Positions 1 through 7,590 of a stretch of 23,743 bases of DNA are shown here, in pieces. Where the stretch lies: contig JAITCP010000014.1 in the NCBI GenBank assembly GCA_031283025.1, positions 1 through 23,743 of the forward strand, written 5' to 3'. The DNA is from Spirochaetaceae bacterium (GTDB lineage: Bacteria; Spirochaetota; Spirochaetia; Treponematales; Breznakiellaceae). The notes beneath the pieces were generated by a model. It was not told the origin of the DNA. It saw only the letters and a list, made by a program, of their open reading frames with translations, and ran no database searches. The position numbers and the translations under genes were made by a program. How positions within the stretch are numbered: the first letter of the stretch is position 1; every line of letters starts with the position of its first letter.

Positions 1-918
1 GAAGCGGCGGCCCTGGAAATGGCGATCAAGCTGGGTAAAAAAGAAGGGGCCGATGTGGTTATGGCCACCGATCCCGATGCGGATCGCTTTGGCATTGCTG
101 TTCCCGCTTCTCAAAACAAAGATTCACAGAATCCGCCGGATTTTGTACTGGTTACGGGAAACCAGATGGGAGTGCTTTTGGCAGACTACATTTTCCTTTC
201 CTTAAAAGAACAGGGAAAGCTGCCCGCCAAACCATTGATGGTAAACACGATAGTTACTACGGGGATGCAAAAACGGGTAGCCGCCGGTTATGGGGTGGAA
301 TGTGTGGAAGTCCTTACGGGCTTTAAATGGATAGCCAACATCATGCATGAATGTGATGCCGGGAAACGGGAAGGGACGTTCATTTTCGGTACGGAAGAAA
401 GCTACGGTTATCTGGTGGAAAACGAAGTCCGGGATAAGGACGGAATTTCCGCCGCCGCCCTTACTGCGGAAATGACCCTTTTCTGGCGGAGCAGGGGAAA
501 AAGCCTACTTGACCGGCTTAACGAACTTTATACCGAATACGGCTACTGGCAGGAACTGGGTATTTCCAAATATTTCCAGGGGCCGGAAGGGCCGGGGATT
601 ATGCAGGGCATAATGGATCAATACCGGAAGACTCCCCCCTCACAGTTGGGGGGCATCAGGATAACCAGGGTCAGGGACATTAAGAACGGCGCGGACGGAC
701 TGGCCCCCAGCGATGTGCTTCAGTTTTTCCTGGAAGACGGCACCATAGTCAGCGCTCGTCCCAGCGGCACCGAGCCAAAGATCAAATTTTACGCTACCTG
801 TTGCGCGGAAGCGCGGGGCGCGGGGGATGTTCACTCGGAACTGGAAGCGGCAAAAGCGGAAGCAGCCCGCAAGCTGGAAGCGATTAAAAAAGATATACGG
901 AGCGTTATAGGCGAATGA
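1..918 (+). CDS. Phosphoglucomutase/phosphomannomutase (alpha-D-phosphohexomutase), 3' part
   Basis: This is the C-terminal ~305 residues of a phosphohexomutase; the frame is open from base 1, so the 5' end lies outside the window. The family interconverts hexose 1- and 6-phosphates in the cytosol, feeding glycolysis and nucleotide-sugar synthesis. Three signatures are visible: the metal-binding loop TDPDADR (about 67-87), the sugar-binding loop GTEESYG followed by VRDKDG (about 388-444), and the phosphate-binding loop RPSGTEPKIKFY (about 757-792). The EESYG form of the sugar loop resembles the PgcA/PGM2-like 'phospho-sugar mutase' branch, whose members are usually close to 570-600 aa; the catalytic serine would be upstream. 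The stop overlaps the next start in ATGA, so the downstream lipoprotein gene is probably translationally coupled. Substrate preference (glucose, mannose or pentose phosphate) cannot be read from this fragment. Confidence 0.93.
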   Translation, partial: EAAALEMAIKLGKKEGADVVMATDPDADRFGIAVPASQNKDSQNPPDFVLVTGNQMGVLLADYIFLSLKEQGKLPAKPLMVNTIVTTGMQKRVAAGYGVECVEVLTGFKWIANIMHECDAGKREGTFIFGTEESYGYLVENEVRDKDGISAAALTAEMTLFWRSRGKSLLDRLNELYTEYGYWQELGISKYFQGPEGPGIMQGIMDQYRKTPPSQLGGIRITRVRDIKNGADGLAPSDVLQFFLEDGTIVSARPSGTEPKIKFYATCCAEARGAGDVHSELEAAKAEAARKLEAIKKDIRSVIGE

Positions 919-1865
919 AAAAACTTTTTCTTGCGGCGTTCCCGCCATTGTTAGGTTTGCTGTTTGTTTCCTGCTCCCTTAACAAACTGGTAATAAATAA
1001 AGTTTCCGACGTGCTTGGCGGCTCCGGCTCTTCCAATGTTTTTTTAACGGATAATGATCCCCAGCTTGTAGCGGGAGCCGTACCTTTCGCCATTAAAATG
1101 TACGAAACGCTGCTTGAGCAAAATCCCGATCATGCCGGCCTTATACTAACCACAGGGTCGCTTTTTGTAATGTACGCCAACGCATTTGTTCAAGGGCCCG
1201 CGGAAATGCTGCCGTTTGATGAATATGAAGAAAAATATTTTCAGATGGACAGGGCAAAAAATCTTTATCTTAGAGGAGTGGCAATCCTGGAGAGGGGGAT
1301 AAAAAACAAGTACCCCGGTATGCTTGGAGAATGGGGGCCGGTGGATAATCCCGCCTTTAACAGATCACTGGCTGCCATGAAAAAAGAAGATATTCCTCTG
1401 TTTTACTGGTACGCCGCTGGGACTATTTCCGCCTATTCCCTTGACGCTTTTGACATTGCCCTTGGACTAAGGGTGCCACAGCTTGTAACGATAATGCAAA
1501 AGGCTTATGAACTGGACCCCGATTACAATTCCGGCGCTCTTGATGAATTTTTCCTGCTCCTTTACGCGGGCCTGCCCGACGGTATGGGAGGAGACATGGA
1601 AAAAGCCCTTGTCCATTTCCAAAGAGCCGTCGAAAAATCAAAGGGCCAAACAGCCGGCCCCTATGTTTCCTATGCGCAGTCAATAGCGGTAAAAAAACAG
1701 GACTATGCGGATTTTAAGGATAAACTGGAAACGGCTCTGGCTATAGACCCGGCGGCGAATCCGTCCAACACGCTTATCAATACAATAAGCCGGCAAAAAG
1801 CCCGTTATCTTATGGAGAGAGCGCCGGAATTATTTTTGGAATTTGAAGACGATGATGAGTATTAG
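915..1865 (+). CDS. tatT: TRAP transporter-associated TPR lipoprotein (TatT-like)
   Basis: A 316-aa lipoprotein: residues 1-20 form a lipoprotein signal with lipobox FVSC and acylated Cys20. The rest is helical with TPR-like pairs, for example around residues 185-215 (a YELDPDYNS segment) and 235-285 (ALAIDP). The family is the T-component of TRAP transporters, known from T. pallidum Tp0956, a trimeric periplasmic lipoprotein that binds the partner TatP. Assignment rests on this architecture and on the neighbours (tatP, then tatQM). The start overlaps the mutase stop (ATGA) and is preceded by GGAG at 899-902, spaced 12 nt, so coupling probably matters. A perfect hairpin follows the stop before tatP. 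Confidence 0.85.
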   Translation: MKKLFLAAFPPLLGLLFVSCSLNKLVINKVSDVLGGSGSSNVFLTDNDPQLVAGAVPFAIKMYETLLEQNPDHAGLILTTGSLFVMYANAFVQGPAEMLPFDEYEEKYFQMDRAKNLYLRGVAILERGIKNKYPGMLGEWGPVDNPAFNRSLAAMKKEDIPLFYWYAAGTISAYSLDAFDIALGLRVPQLVTIMQKAYELDPDYNSGALDEFFLLLYAGLPDGMGGDMEKALVHFQRAVEKSKGQTAGPYVSYAQSIAVKKQDYADFKDKLETALAIDPAANPSNTLINTISRQKARYLMERAPELFLEFEDDDEY

Positions 1866-1870
1866 ACTTG

Positions 1871-1895
1871 TTTAACAACCCGGTTGGTTGTTAAA
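1871..1895 (+). promoter_or_regulatory. Perfect 10-bp inverted repeat between tatT and tatP
   Basis: Arms TTTAACAACC (1871-1880) and GGTTGTTAAA (1886-1895) are exact reverse complements around the 5-nt loop CGGTT. No T-run follows, so this is not a classical intrinsic terminator. A second, smaller repeat AAATAC-TATG-TATTT (1901-1915) lies just downstream. It could be an operator, an mRNA-processing or stabilising hairpin, or a weak attenuator that sets the ratio of TatT to TatP. Confidence 0.55.
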
Positions 1896-1935
1896 TATGT
1901 AAATACTATGTATTTTGACAGATGATTAATTTTTT

Positions 1936-1943
1936 ACGGAGGG
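1936..1943 (+). promoter_or_regulatory. Strong Shine-Dalgarno of tatP
   Basis: ACGGAGGG ends 7 nt before the ATG at 1951 and is the best ribosome-binding site seen in the window. It fits the need for a binding protein in excess over its membrane partner. Confidence 0.75.
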
Positions 1944-1950
1944 TAATTAA

Positions 1951-2970
1951 ATGAAGAAACAATTTATTTTTAGCCTGATTTTTGCCGCGGCATTGATTCT
2001 GGTTATGCCTGTTTACGGGCAAAGGCGCCAACAACAGAAAGTGGTGATTAAACTTGCTTCCATGGTTCCGGCAAATACCGAATGGGGCAGGATGGTAACC
2101 AAGCTTTCCGCCGAATGGAAAAAAGCTACTAACGATGAAGTACAATTGCTGGTTTTTGCGGATGGGACTCAAGGGTCGGAAGAAGAAGTGCTCCGCAAGC
2201 TGAATATGAATACGATTCAAGCGGCGGTTTTAACGTCCTTTGGACTTGTAAAAATTGTTCCGGAGATACTTACCATCAGTTGTCCTTTTATGTTTCGTAA
2301 TGACGCTGAACTTGATGAAGTCTTAAAAACGGTCAAGGTCGATTTTGAAGCAAAAATCAATTCCAAGAATTATTTTGCTTTAACGCTGGTTAAAGGAGGC
2401 TGGGTCAAATTCTTTTCTCGGAGCCCTGTTATAGTCCCGGCGGACTTAAAAAAACAGAGAATAGGGAGCAACCCCTCGGAGCCGGAATTGATCCGCGCTT
2501 TTAGGGCCATGGGTTATCAGGTTGTGGAAGTTGATAATTCGCGGGCTCTGCTTGCCTTAAACGGCGGCACTATTGACGCTATTTACATGAGTCCTATTTT
2601 TACCGCGGGCGCCCAGTACTTTGGAGTAGCAAAAAATATGGCAAGCATAAATGTAGCTCCTTTTATGGGCGGGATTGTATTGAACAAGCACGCCTGGGAA
2701 TCAATACCGGCGCAGCACCGGGACGCGCTTATTGCCGTTACCAGGCGTATTTCCGTAGAAATGGAAACATCACTGTTAAAACTGGAAGCCGATACGATAC
2801 GTATGATGAAGAATAACGGTTTAATAGAAAACCAGGTTAACGCCCAACAGATGGAAGAATGGTATAGCGATATGGCAAAAGCGCTCCCCGGCCTTTTAGG
2901 GACTACCTTTGACCGCGCTATGTACAACAAAATCGACGGTATTATAAAAACATACCGGAGCCGGCAGTGA
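1951..2970 (+). CDS. tatP: TRAP transporter substrate-binding protein (TatP/DctP family)
   Basis: A 339-aa periplasmic binding protein of the DctP family. A signal peptide covers residues 1 to about 24 (ending PVYGQ), followed by the typical first strand KLASMVPANTEWG and the hinge segment VPADLKKQRIGS near residues 162-173. It would capture the solute and deliver it to TatQM; uptake by TRAP systems is driven by an ion gradient, not ATP. In most DctP proteins an arginine in a G-x-R motif and another in an IRV motif hold the substrate carboxylate. Here those positions read GWVK (Lys153) and RIGS (Gly172), so an ordinary dicarboxylate ligand is doubtful, as proposed for T. pallidum Tp0957. The start is fixed by the strong ribosome-binding site. 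The stop overlaps the GTG start of tatQM. Confidence 0.92.
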   Translation: MKKQFIFSLIFAAALILVMPVYGQRRQQQKVVIKLASMVPANTEWGRMVTKLSAEWKKATNDEVQLLVFADGTQGSEEEVLRKLNMNTIQAAVLTSFGLVKIVPEILTISCPFMFRNDAELDEVLKTVKVDFEAKINSKNYFALTLVKGGWVKFFSRSPVIVPADLKKQRIGSNPSEPELIRAFRAMGYQVVEVDNSRALLALNGGTIDAIYMSPIFTAGAQYFGVAKNMASINVAPFMGGIVLNKHAWESIPAQHRDALIAVTRRISVEMETSLLKLEADTIRMMKNNGLIENQVNAQQMEEWYSDMAKALPGLLGTTFDRAMYNKIDGIIKTYRSRQ

Positions 2971-4913
2971 ACGATAATCCACATAAGTCCGGCAACGCTG
3001 GGCAGATCAACAAGGCTGGACAGAGCGTACCTGTCGCGGATATTTTTAGCGCAATAGAACAATGGTTTTGCTATCTTGTCCTGGCCTTGCTGGTTGTTCT
3101 TCCTATAATTGACATACTGCTGCGGCTTACCATAAAAGCCGGCTTTCCGGATGCTAAAGGCCTTTTAATACATCTCTTTTTAGCGTTGGGAATATTGTCC
3201 GGAATGATAACAGCCAAGAGAGAAGAACATTTATGCATTGGTATTATTCAAAATTTTTCAAAAGATACAACAAAAAAAATAGCCTCTGTTGTCAGCTATA
3301 TCCTTTCCGCATTGGTACTTACCATCATAGCCTGGGGGGCGCTGCCTTTTATACGGATTGGCCTTATGGGCAGAAAAATATGCGGTATTATCCCCGACAG
3401 ATTTTTTGGCTTTTTAATTCCACTGGGCTATCTTGTTATGGCGTTCCGTTTTGCCCGTTTTACCCCTCTGAAAGGAAAATTTAAAATAATTCCCTATATG
3501 GCCATTGTTTTGGGGACAATACTGGCCATTCCCCTTATTGGAAAATCAATCTGGGAATTTAGCCAGCCTGACTTAATATATGACATATCGGATATTTATT
3601 ATGTAATAGCTGAGTATATAAGAATACCCGGTGCAATCTTTTTAATTGTTGCTGCGTTTATAGGAACGCCGCTTTTTGTGGTTATGGGTGGAATGGCCCT
3701 TCTTTTAATACAGGCAGGCGGGGGAGAAACCGATGTCATTTCCGGCCAAATTTATATGGCCTTAACCCAGGATGGCATTCTTCCCATACCGCTTTTTACC
3801 GTTGCGGGTTTCCTGCTTTCCGAAAGCAAGGCGGGCGAACGGCTGGTTAAAGCATTTAGGGGGCTTTTTGGCTGGTTTCCGGGAGGCATGATAGTAGCCA
3901 GCATTTTAATATGTGCCTTTTTTACTTCGTTTACCGGTTCTTCCGGCGTTACCATTCTTGCCCTGGGGGGATTACTTTTTGCCATATTGTCACAGCACAG
4001 TAAATATCCGGAAAAGTTTTCTATCGGCCTCCTTACATCTGTAGGAAGCATAGGGCTTCTTTTTCCTCCAAGTCTTCCCATTATTCTTGTAGGTGTTACT
4101 ACTATGACAAATATAATACATCTTTTTTTGGGAGGAATTATTCCGGGTATTATTTTGGTAGGTGCGTCGATTATTTTTGGCATTTTAATATCGGGAAAAA
4201 AATTTGGGAACAAAGACGGACATTCCGCAGTACCTGTTGACAGCTTTAACCTGAAAGAAACATTAAAAGGAGTAAAAGAATCGGTTTTTGAATTACTGCT
4301 TCCGGTGTTTCTTATTACCGCTTTTATAACCGGGTTTCTTTCTATTACAGAATTGGGGGCTTTTTCGGTAATCTATGTGTTTATTATAGAAGTGTTTGTT
4401 CATAAAGATTTAAGCTTAAAACAAATTCCGGCTGTTCTGTATAAATCTATTCCTATTATTGGCGGGGTGTTGTCGATTATCGGCCTTTCCATGGCCCTTT
4501 CGTATTATATTATTGATACCCAGGCGCCGCAAAATCTTGCCTATTGGATGAGGGATACAATTCAATCCCCGGTAATATTTCTTCTTCTTCTTAACCTGAT
4601 GTTATTGGTTGTCGGATGCCTTATGGATATTTTTTCCGCCATTTTGATTGTTCTTCCGCTCATTGGCCCTTTAGGAGTCGTTTATGGCATAGACCCCGTG
4701 CATTTGGGGATCATTTTTATTATTAACCTGGAAGCGGGTTTTCTTACCCCTCCTGTTGGACTTAATCTGTTCTTGGCAAGTTACCGCTTTGATACGCCTT
4801 TTATGCGCATTTGCCGCTATGTGCTGCCTTTCCTTTTAATGCGGCTAATAGTGGTTTTATTGGTTACCTATATACCGGCATTGTCTACTTTCTTGCCGGG
4901 GCTTTTCCGGTAA
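2967..4913 (+). CDS. tatQM: TRAP transporter fused small and large permease (TatQ-TatM / DctQM)
   Basis: A 648-aa inner-membrane protein. Residues about 30-190 give a DctQ-like four-helix part, followed by a linker helix. From about residue 215 onward comes a DctM-type large subunit with many hydrophobic helices and the conserved LTPPVGLNLF motif near the C-terminus. Q and M are separate proteins in many bacteria; the fusion is known in other TRAP systems and in T. pallidum Tp0958. The GTG start at 2967 overlaps the tatP stop (GTGA) and has GGAG at 2957-2960, so translation is coupled. It should move the TatP-bound solute inward using a Na+ or proton gradient. The 70-bp gap after the stop contains the promoter of the next operon. 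Confidence 0.93.
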   Translation: MNDNPHKSGNAGQINKAGQSVPVADIFSAIEQWFCYLVLALLVVLPIIDILLRLTIKAGFPDAKGLLIHLFLALGILSGMITAKREEHLCIGIIQNFSKDTTKKIASVVSYILSALVLTIIAWGALPFIRIGLMGRKICGIIPDRFFGFLIPLGYLVMAFRFARFTPLKGKFKIIPYMAIVLGTILAIPLIGKSIWEFSQPDLIYDISDIYYVIAEYIRIPGAIFLIVAAFIGTPLFVVMGGMALLLIQAGGGETDVISGQIYMALTQDGILPIPLFTVAGFLLSESKAGERLVKAFRGLFGWFPGGMIVASILICAFFTSFTGSSGVTILALGGLLFAILSQHSKYPEKFSIGLLTSVGSIGLLFPPSLPIILVGVTTMTNIIHLFLGGIIPGIILVGASIIFGILISGKKFGNKDGHSAVPVDSFNLKETLKGVKESVFELLLPVFLITAFITGFLSITELGAFSVIYVFIIEVFVHKDLSLKQIPAVLYKSIPIIGGVLSIIGLSMALSYYIIDTQAPQNLAYWMRDTIQSPVIFLLLLNLMLLVVGCLMDIFSAILIVLPLIGPLGVVYGIDPVHLGIIFIINLEAGFLTPPVGLNLFLASYRFDTPFMRICRYVLPFLLMRLIVVLLVTYIPALSTFLPGLFR

Positions 4914-4947
4914 GGGCTGCACAGGTTTTTTCTTTATAAAGTTTCTC

Positions 4948-4977
4948 TTTACAGAAAGGAAGCTGTCGTGGTATAAT
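4948..4977 (+). promoter_or_regulatory. Sigma-70 promoter, predicted almost leaderless
   Basis: -35 TTTACA (4948-4953) and -10 TATAAT (4972-4977) with an 18-bp spacer. The expected transcription start (~4984) coincides with GTG 4984 and lies 3 nt before ATG 4987. No Shine-Dalgarno sequence is present in that leader; the AGGA at 4957-4960 lies upstream of the predicted start site. Confidence 0.7.
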
Positions 4978-4986
4978 TCAAAAGTG

Positions 4987-5637
4987 ATGTACAAAACTTA
5001 CCAAAAAACTCAGCCGTTATTCAAACCCCTGGCGGTGCTGGTATTAGCGGTTCTTTCCGGGCCTCTTTTTGCGCAGACTGCAGATAAAATAGAGGCCCTG
5101 CTCAATAATCCGGCCATTGGCTGGTCAGTGGCGGCACAGTTTGTACTGGAAGCTTCGGAAAAAACGGTTATTGCCGATCCGGCGGCAGCCTTCCGTTTTG
5201 CGGCGGAAAAAAAATGGCTGCCTAAAAAAGCCGTTCCGGACGGTACTGCCCGCCTGGACGGCATCGCCCTGCTTTTAGTCCAAGCCTTTGACATTAAGGG
5301 CGGCATAATGTATTCCCTTACTAAAAGTTCGCACCATGCTTATCGGGAACTGGTGTACAGGGATGTAATCCAGGGAAAAACAGACCCGGCAATGGCTGTA
5401 TCCGGGGAAGATCTTCTTTTTATGGTAAGCAGACTGCTTTCCATAAAAGAAGCGGAGGCTGTTGCCCTGTACAAGAAGGAAGCGGCGCGGCTTCAGGGAG
5501 TCAGGACTGCGGGTGAAATAATCGTCTTGGGTTACGGAGCGGACATAGCGGATAACAGCACAGAAGAAAGAATGGCCAAGAAACGGCGGGCAGCAATTCC
5601 GATCCTTACCTCTGAAGCAACGGAGAATCTTGCATGA
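4987..5637 (+). CDS. Secreted protein with SLH-like sequence, function unknown
   Basis: About 216 aa, with a signal peptide ending near LSGPLFAQ. The mature part has two segments reminiscent of S-layer-homology repeats: FAAEKKWLPKK...ARLDGIALLLVQAF and YRELVYRDVIQGKTDP...LLFMVSRLL. The match is by pattern only and weak. ATG 4987 is chosen over the adjacent in-frame GTG 4984, since it sits 9 nt after the -10 box, as at two other promoters here; either gives the same signal peptide. It is the first gene of a run leading to a beta-barrel protein, a FecR protein and an adenylate cyclase, and it overlaps the next gene by ATGA. It probably acts in the periplasm, perhaps tethering the outer membrane to the cell wall (inference). 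Confidence 0.75.
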   Translation: MYKTYQKTQPLFKPLAVLVLAVLSGPLFAQTADKIEALLNNPAIGWSVAAQFVLEASEKTVIADPAAAFRFAAEKKWLPKKAVPDGTARLDGIALLLVQAFDIKGGIMYSLTKSSHHAYRELVYRDVIQGKTDPAMAVSGEDLLFMVSRLLSIKEAEAVALYKKEAARLQGVRTAGEIIVLGYGADIADNSTEERMAKKRRAAIPILTSEATENLA

Positions 5638-6830
5638 AAATAAAATCATCTGCCCGTGCGGTATTTTTTGTATTTATATTTGTTCCGGTTCTTTCCCTTT
5701 CTGCCATGGATGCGGGTTTTCTCCTGGATGGGAATGTCTCCTTCAACGATGCTGAAGAAAAAGCCTTTTTTGTAGCGGCGCTTCCCTGGTTTTCCATTCC
5801 CCTGGGGGCTGCCGCGGAAATGTATGTTTCCGGTTCTTTTAGGGCAGAATATGAAAATGAAACAATTGCCTATGTACCGGAACTTATGCGGACAGAACTA
5901 AGTTTCCGCTGGGATAATGGGGAATTTAAGGCGGGCCGTATATACTACGCGGATCCGCTTGGCTTTGTTACACGGGGTTATTTTGACGGCGCCCGTCTTT
6001 TGCTGGATGTTGGAGTGGGAAACTTAAGCGCCGGGGTTTGGTATACAGGGCTCCTTTACAAAAAAAGCGCTCAAATCACCATGACAGAACCGGAGATGGC
6101 TTCTTACAACTCAAGCCTGGATTATGCGGATTTTTGGAATACGTATTTTGCGCCCCGCCGTCTTATTGGGGCGCTGGACTGGGAACATCCGTCAGTAATG
6201 GAAAAAATCGACTTAAGAATAGCCCTTATAGGCCAGTATGATCTTTCCGGCAATGAACTTTTTTATCATAGCCAGTACCTGATATTCAAGGCCGGTATTC
6301 CGGTAAATGCGTTTACCTTTAATCTGGGCGGCTGTGCGGAAGTAGCGGAGCTTCCGGATGCCTATCAGATTTCTTTTGCGGGGGAACTGGGGATTGGCTG
6401 GATGCTCCCGGTATCTTTTCCGAATATGTTGACGTTTTCAGGGCGTTATTCCTCCGGAACTGTGGACGATACCCTTACCGCTTTTATTCCCATTACCACA
6501 GAACTTCAGGGAGGCATACTTAAGGCAAAACTCTCCGGTCTTTCTGTAATCCGCCTGGATTATATAGCCCGGTTGCACCAGACCTTTTCTTTAGGTTTCC
6601 AGGGTTCCTATTTTGTTCTGAACGATCTGGGAACCTATCAGGGCCGGCCTACCGGAAAGGAAGGGTACTTTTTGGGAAGTGAATTATATGGCTTTTTGGT
6701 ATGGAGCCCGGTTTCGGATCTCCGGATAAAAGGGGGAGCCGGGGTTTTCCTCCCTTCCCTGGGTAACGCGGAACCCAATGGCAAAATGCAGTGGGGGGCG
6801 GATATTGGTTTAACGTTGGCGTTATATTAG
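5634..6830 (+). CDS. Predicted outer-membrane beta-barrel protein
   Basis: 398 aa, with a signal peptide ending around residue 24 (LSLSA). The mature sequence alternates polar and hydrophobic residues in many short strands rich in Tyr, Phe and Gly. It ends in LTLALY, an aromatic C-terminus of the kind recognised in barrel assembly. No long hydrophobic helix occurs after the signal. This pattern suggests a ~16-18-strand barrel, but no specific family was recognised. The start has GGAG at 5622-5625 (8-nt spacing) and overlaps the upstream stop by ATGA. The operon position beside an SLH-like protein and a FecR-CHASE2 pair suggests an envelope complex or sensor input. Confidence 0.75.
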   Translation: MKIKSSARAVFFVFIFVPVLSLSAMDAGFLLDGNVSFNDAEEKAFFVAALPWFSIPLGAAAEMYVSGSFRAEYENETIAYVPELMRTELSFRWDNGEFKAGRIYYADPLGFVTRGYFDGARLLLDVGVGNLSAGVWYTGLLYKKSAQITMTEPEMASYNSSLDYADFWNTYFAPRRLIGALDWEHPSVMEKIDLRIALIGQYDLSGNELFYHSQYLIFKAGIPVNAFTFNLGGCAEVAELPDAYQISFAGELGIGWMLPVSFPNMLTFSGRYSSGTVDDTLTAFIPITTELQGGILKAKLSGLSVIRLDYIARLHQTFSLGFQGSYFVLNDLGTYQGRPTGKEGYFLGSELYGFLVWSPVSDLRIKGGAGVFLPSLGNAEPNGKMQWGADIGLTLALY

Positions 6831-6858
6831 GATGATGGTGTTTTAGGATGTGAGAAAT

Positions 6859-6864
6859 AAGGAG
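6859..6864 (+). promoter_or_regulatory. Shine-Dalgarno that decides the FecR-protein start
   Basis: AAGGAG is 6 nt before ATG 6871. It lies inside the longer reading frame that would begin at GTG 6850, so ATG 6871 is the real start; from there the protein begins with a typical MKKT signal peptide. Confidence 0.75.
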
Positions 6865-6870
6865 TTTGTT

Positions 6871-7560
6871 ATGAAAAAAACGGTAATCATTGCAGTTTTG
6901 ATACTCCTCTGCTCGGGGTTAAGTTTTGCCCAGAATGGAGTAATTAAGGAAATTTCCGGTACGGTGGAACTCAAACGGCCCGGAGCGGCAGCTTTTATTG
7001 CCGCAAAGGCGGGGGACGCTGTTACCCGGGATACGGTGGTATCCACCGGGTTCAAGAGTACCGCTCTTATTGAGATAGGAAATTCCGTTATTACCGTGCG
7101 GCCCCTTACCCGCCTTTCTTTGGCGGAACTCAGCGCCGCAGAAGGTACAGAGACGATCAATGTCAGTATTCAAACCGGCAGAGTTCGGGTGGATGTGACC
7201 CCCCCGGCTGGAGCCAAAACCAACATGAACGTCCGGGGCCCCAGCGCAACAGCGTCTGTGCGGGGAACAAGTTTTGATTTTGACACCCGTAACCTTTCAG
7301 TTCAGCATGGTACTGTAGCCTTCCAGGGCAGCCGGGGCAGGGTAGTCTTGGTCAGAGCCGGCTCCAGCTCTTATGTACAATCGGACGGAAGAGCGGCAAG
7401 CCCGCAGGAAACCAGCGTGGCTTCCCTTCTTCCGCCGCCAATAGAAAACAATGCTGCCGCTTCGACTTCCACGTTACCGGCAGGGGGGGGAATATCCGGA
7501 AAGGGGGGCGAAATATTCGGAAAAGTGACCATAGAATTTGATTATTCCGGCAGTAATTAA
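6871..7560 (+). CDS. Secreted FecR-domain protein
   Basis: 229 aa. A signal peptide covers residues 1-21 (ending LSFAQ), followed by a FecR domain over about residues 22-165: the opening GVIKEISGTVELKRPG, a GDAVTRDTVVSTG turn, EIGNSVITVRPLTRLSL, and SVRGTSFDF in the second half. The C-terminal 60 residues are low-complexity Ala/Ser/Pro/Gly. FecR domains are known as periplasmic regulators of sigma/anti-sigma systems, but free-standing secreted FecR proteins are also commonly found beside CHASE2-cyclases, as here: the cyclase gene starts 30 bp downstream. I infer that it modulates or presents a signal to the CHASE2 domain. No sigma-anti-sigma partner lies next to it. Confidence 0.88.
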   Translation: MKKTVIIAVLILLCSGLSFAQNGVIKEISGTVELKRPGAAAFIAAKAGDAVTRDTVVSTGFKSTALIEIGNSVITVRPLTRLSLAELSAAEGTETINVSIQTGRVRVDVTPPAGAKTNMNVRGPSATASVRGTSFDFDTRNLSVQHGTVAFQGSRGRVVLVRAGSSSYVQSDGRAASPQETSVASLLPPPIENNAAASTSTLPAGGGISGKGGEIFGKVTIEFDYSGSN

Positions 7561-7590
7561 AATCAGAATGAAAAGCGGATTTTTAGGTAA

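Noticed and set aside
1915..1920. TTGACA as a -35 box for a tatP promoter
   Set aside because: The position 16-18 bp downstream falls on the ribosome-binding site and has no -10-like hexamer.
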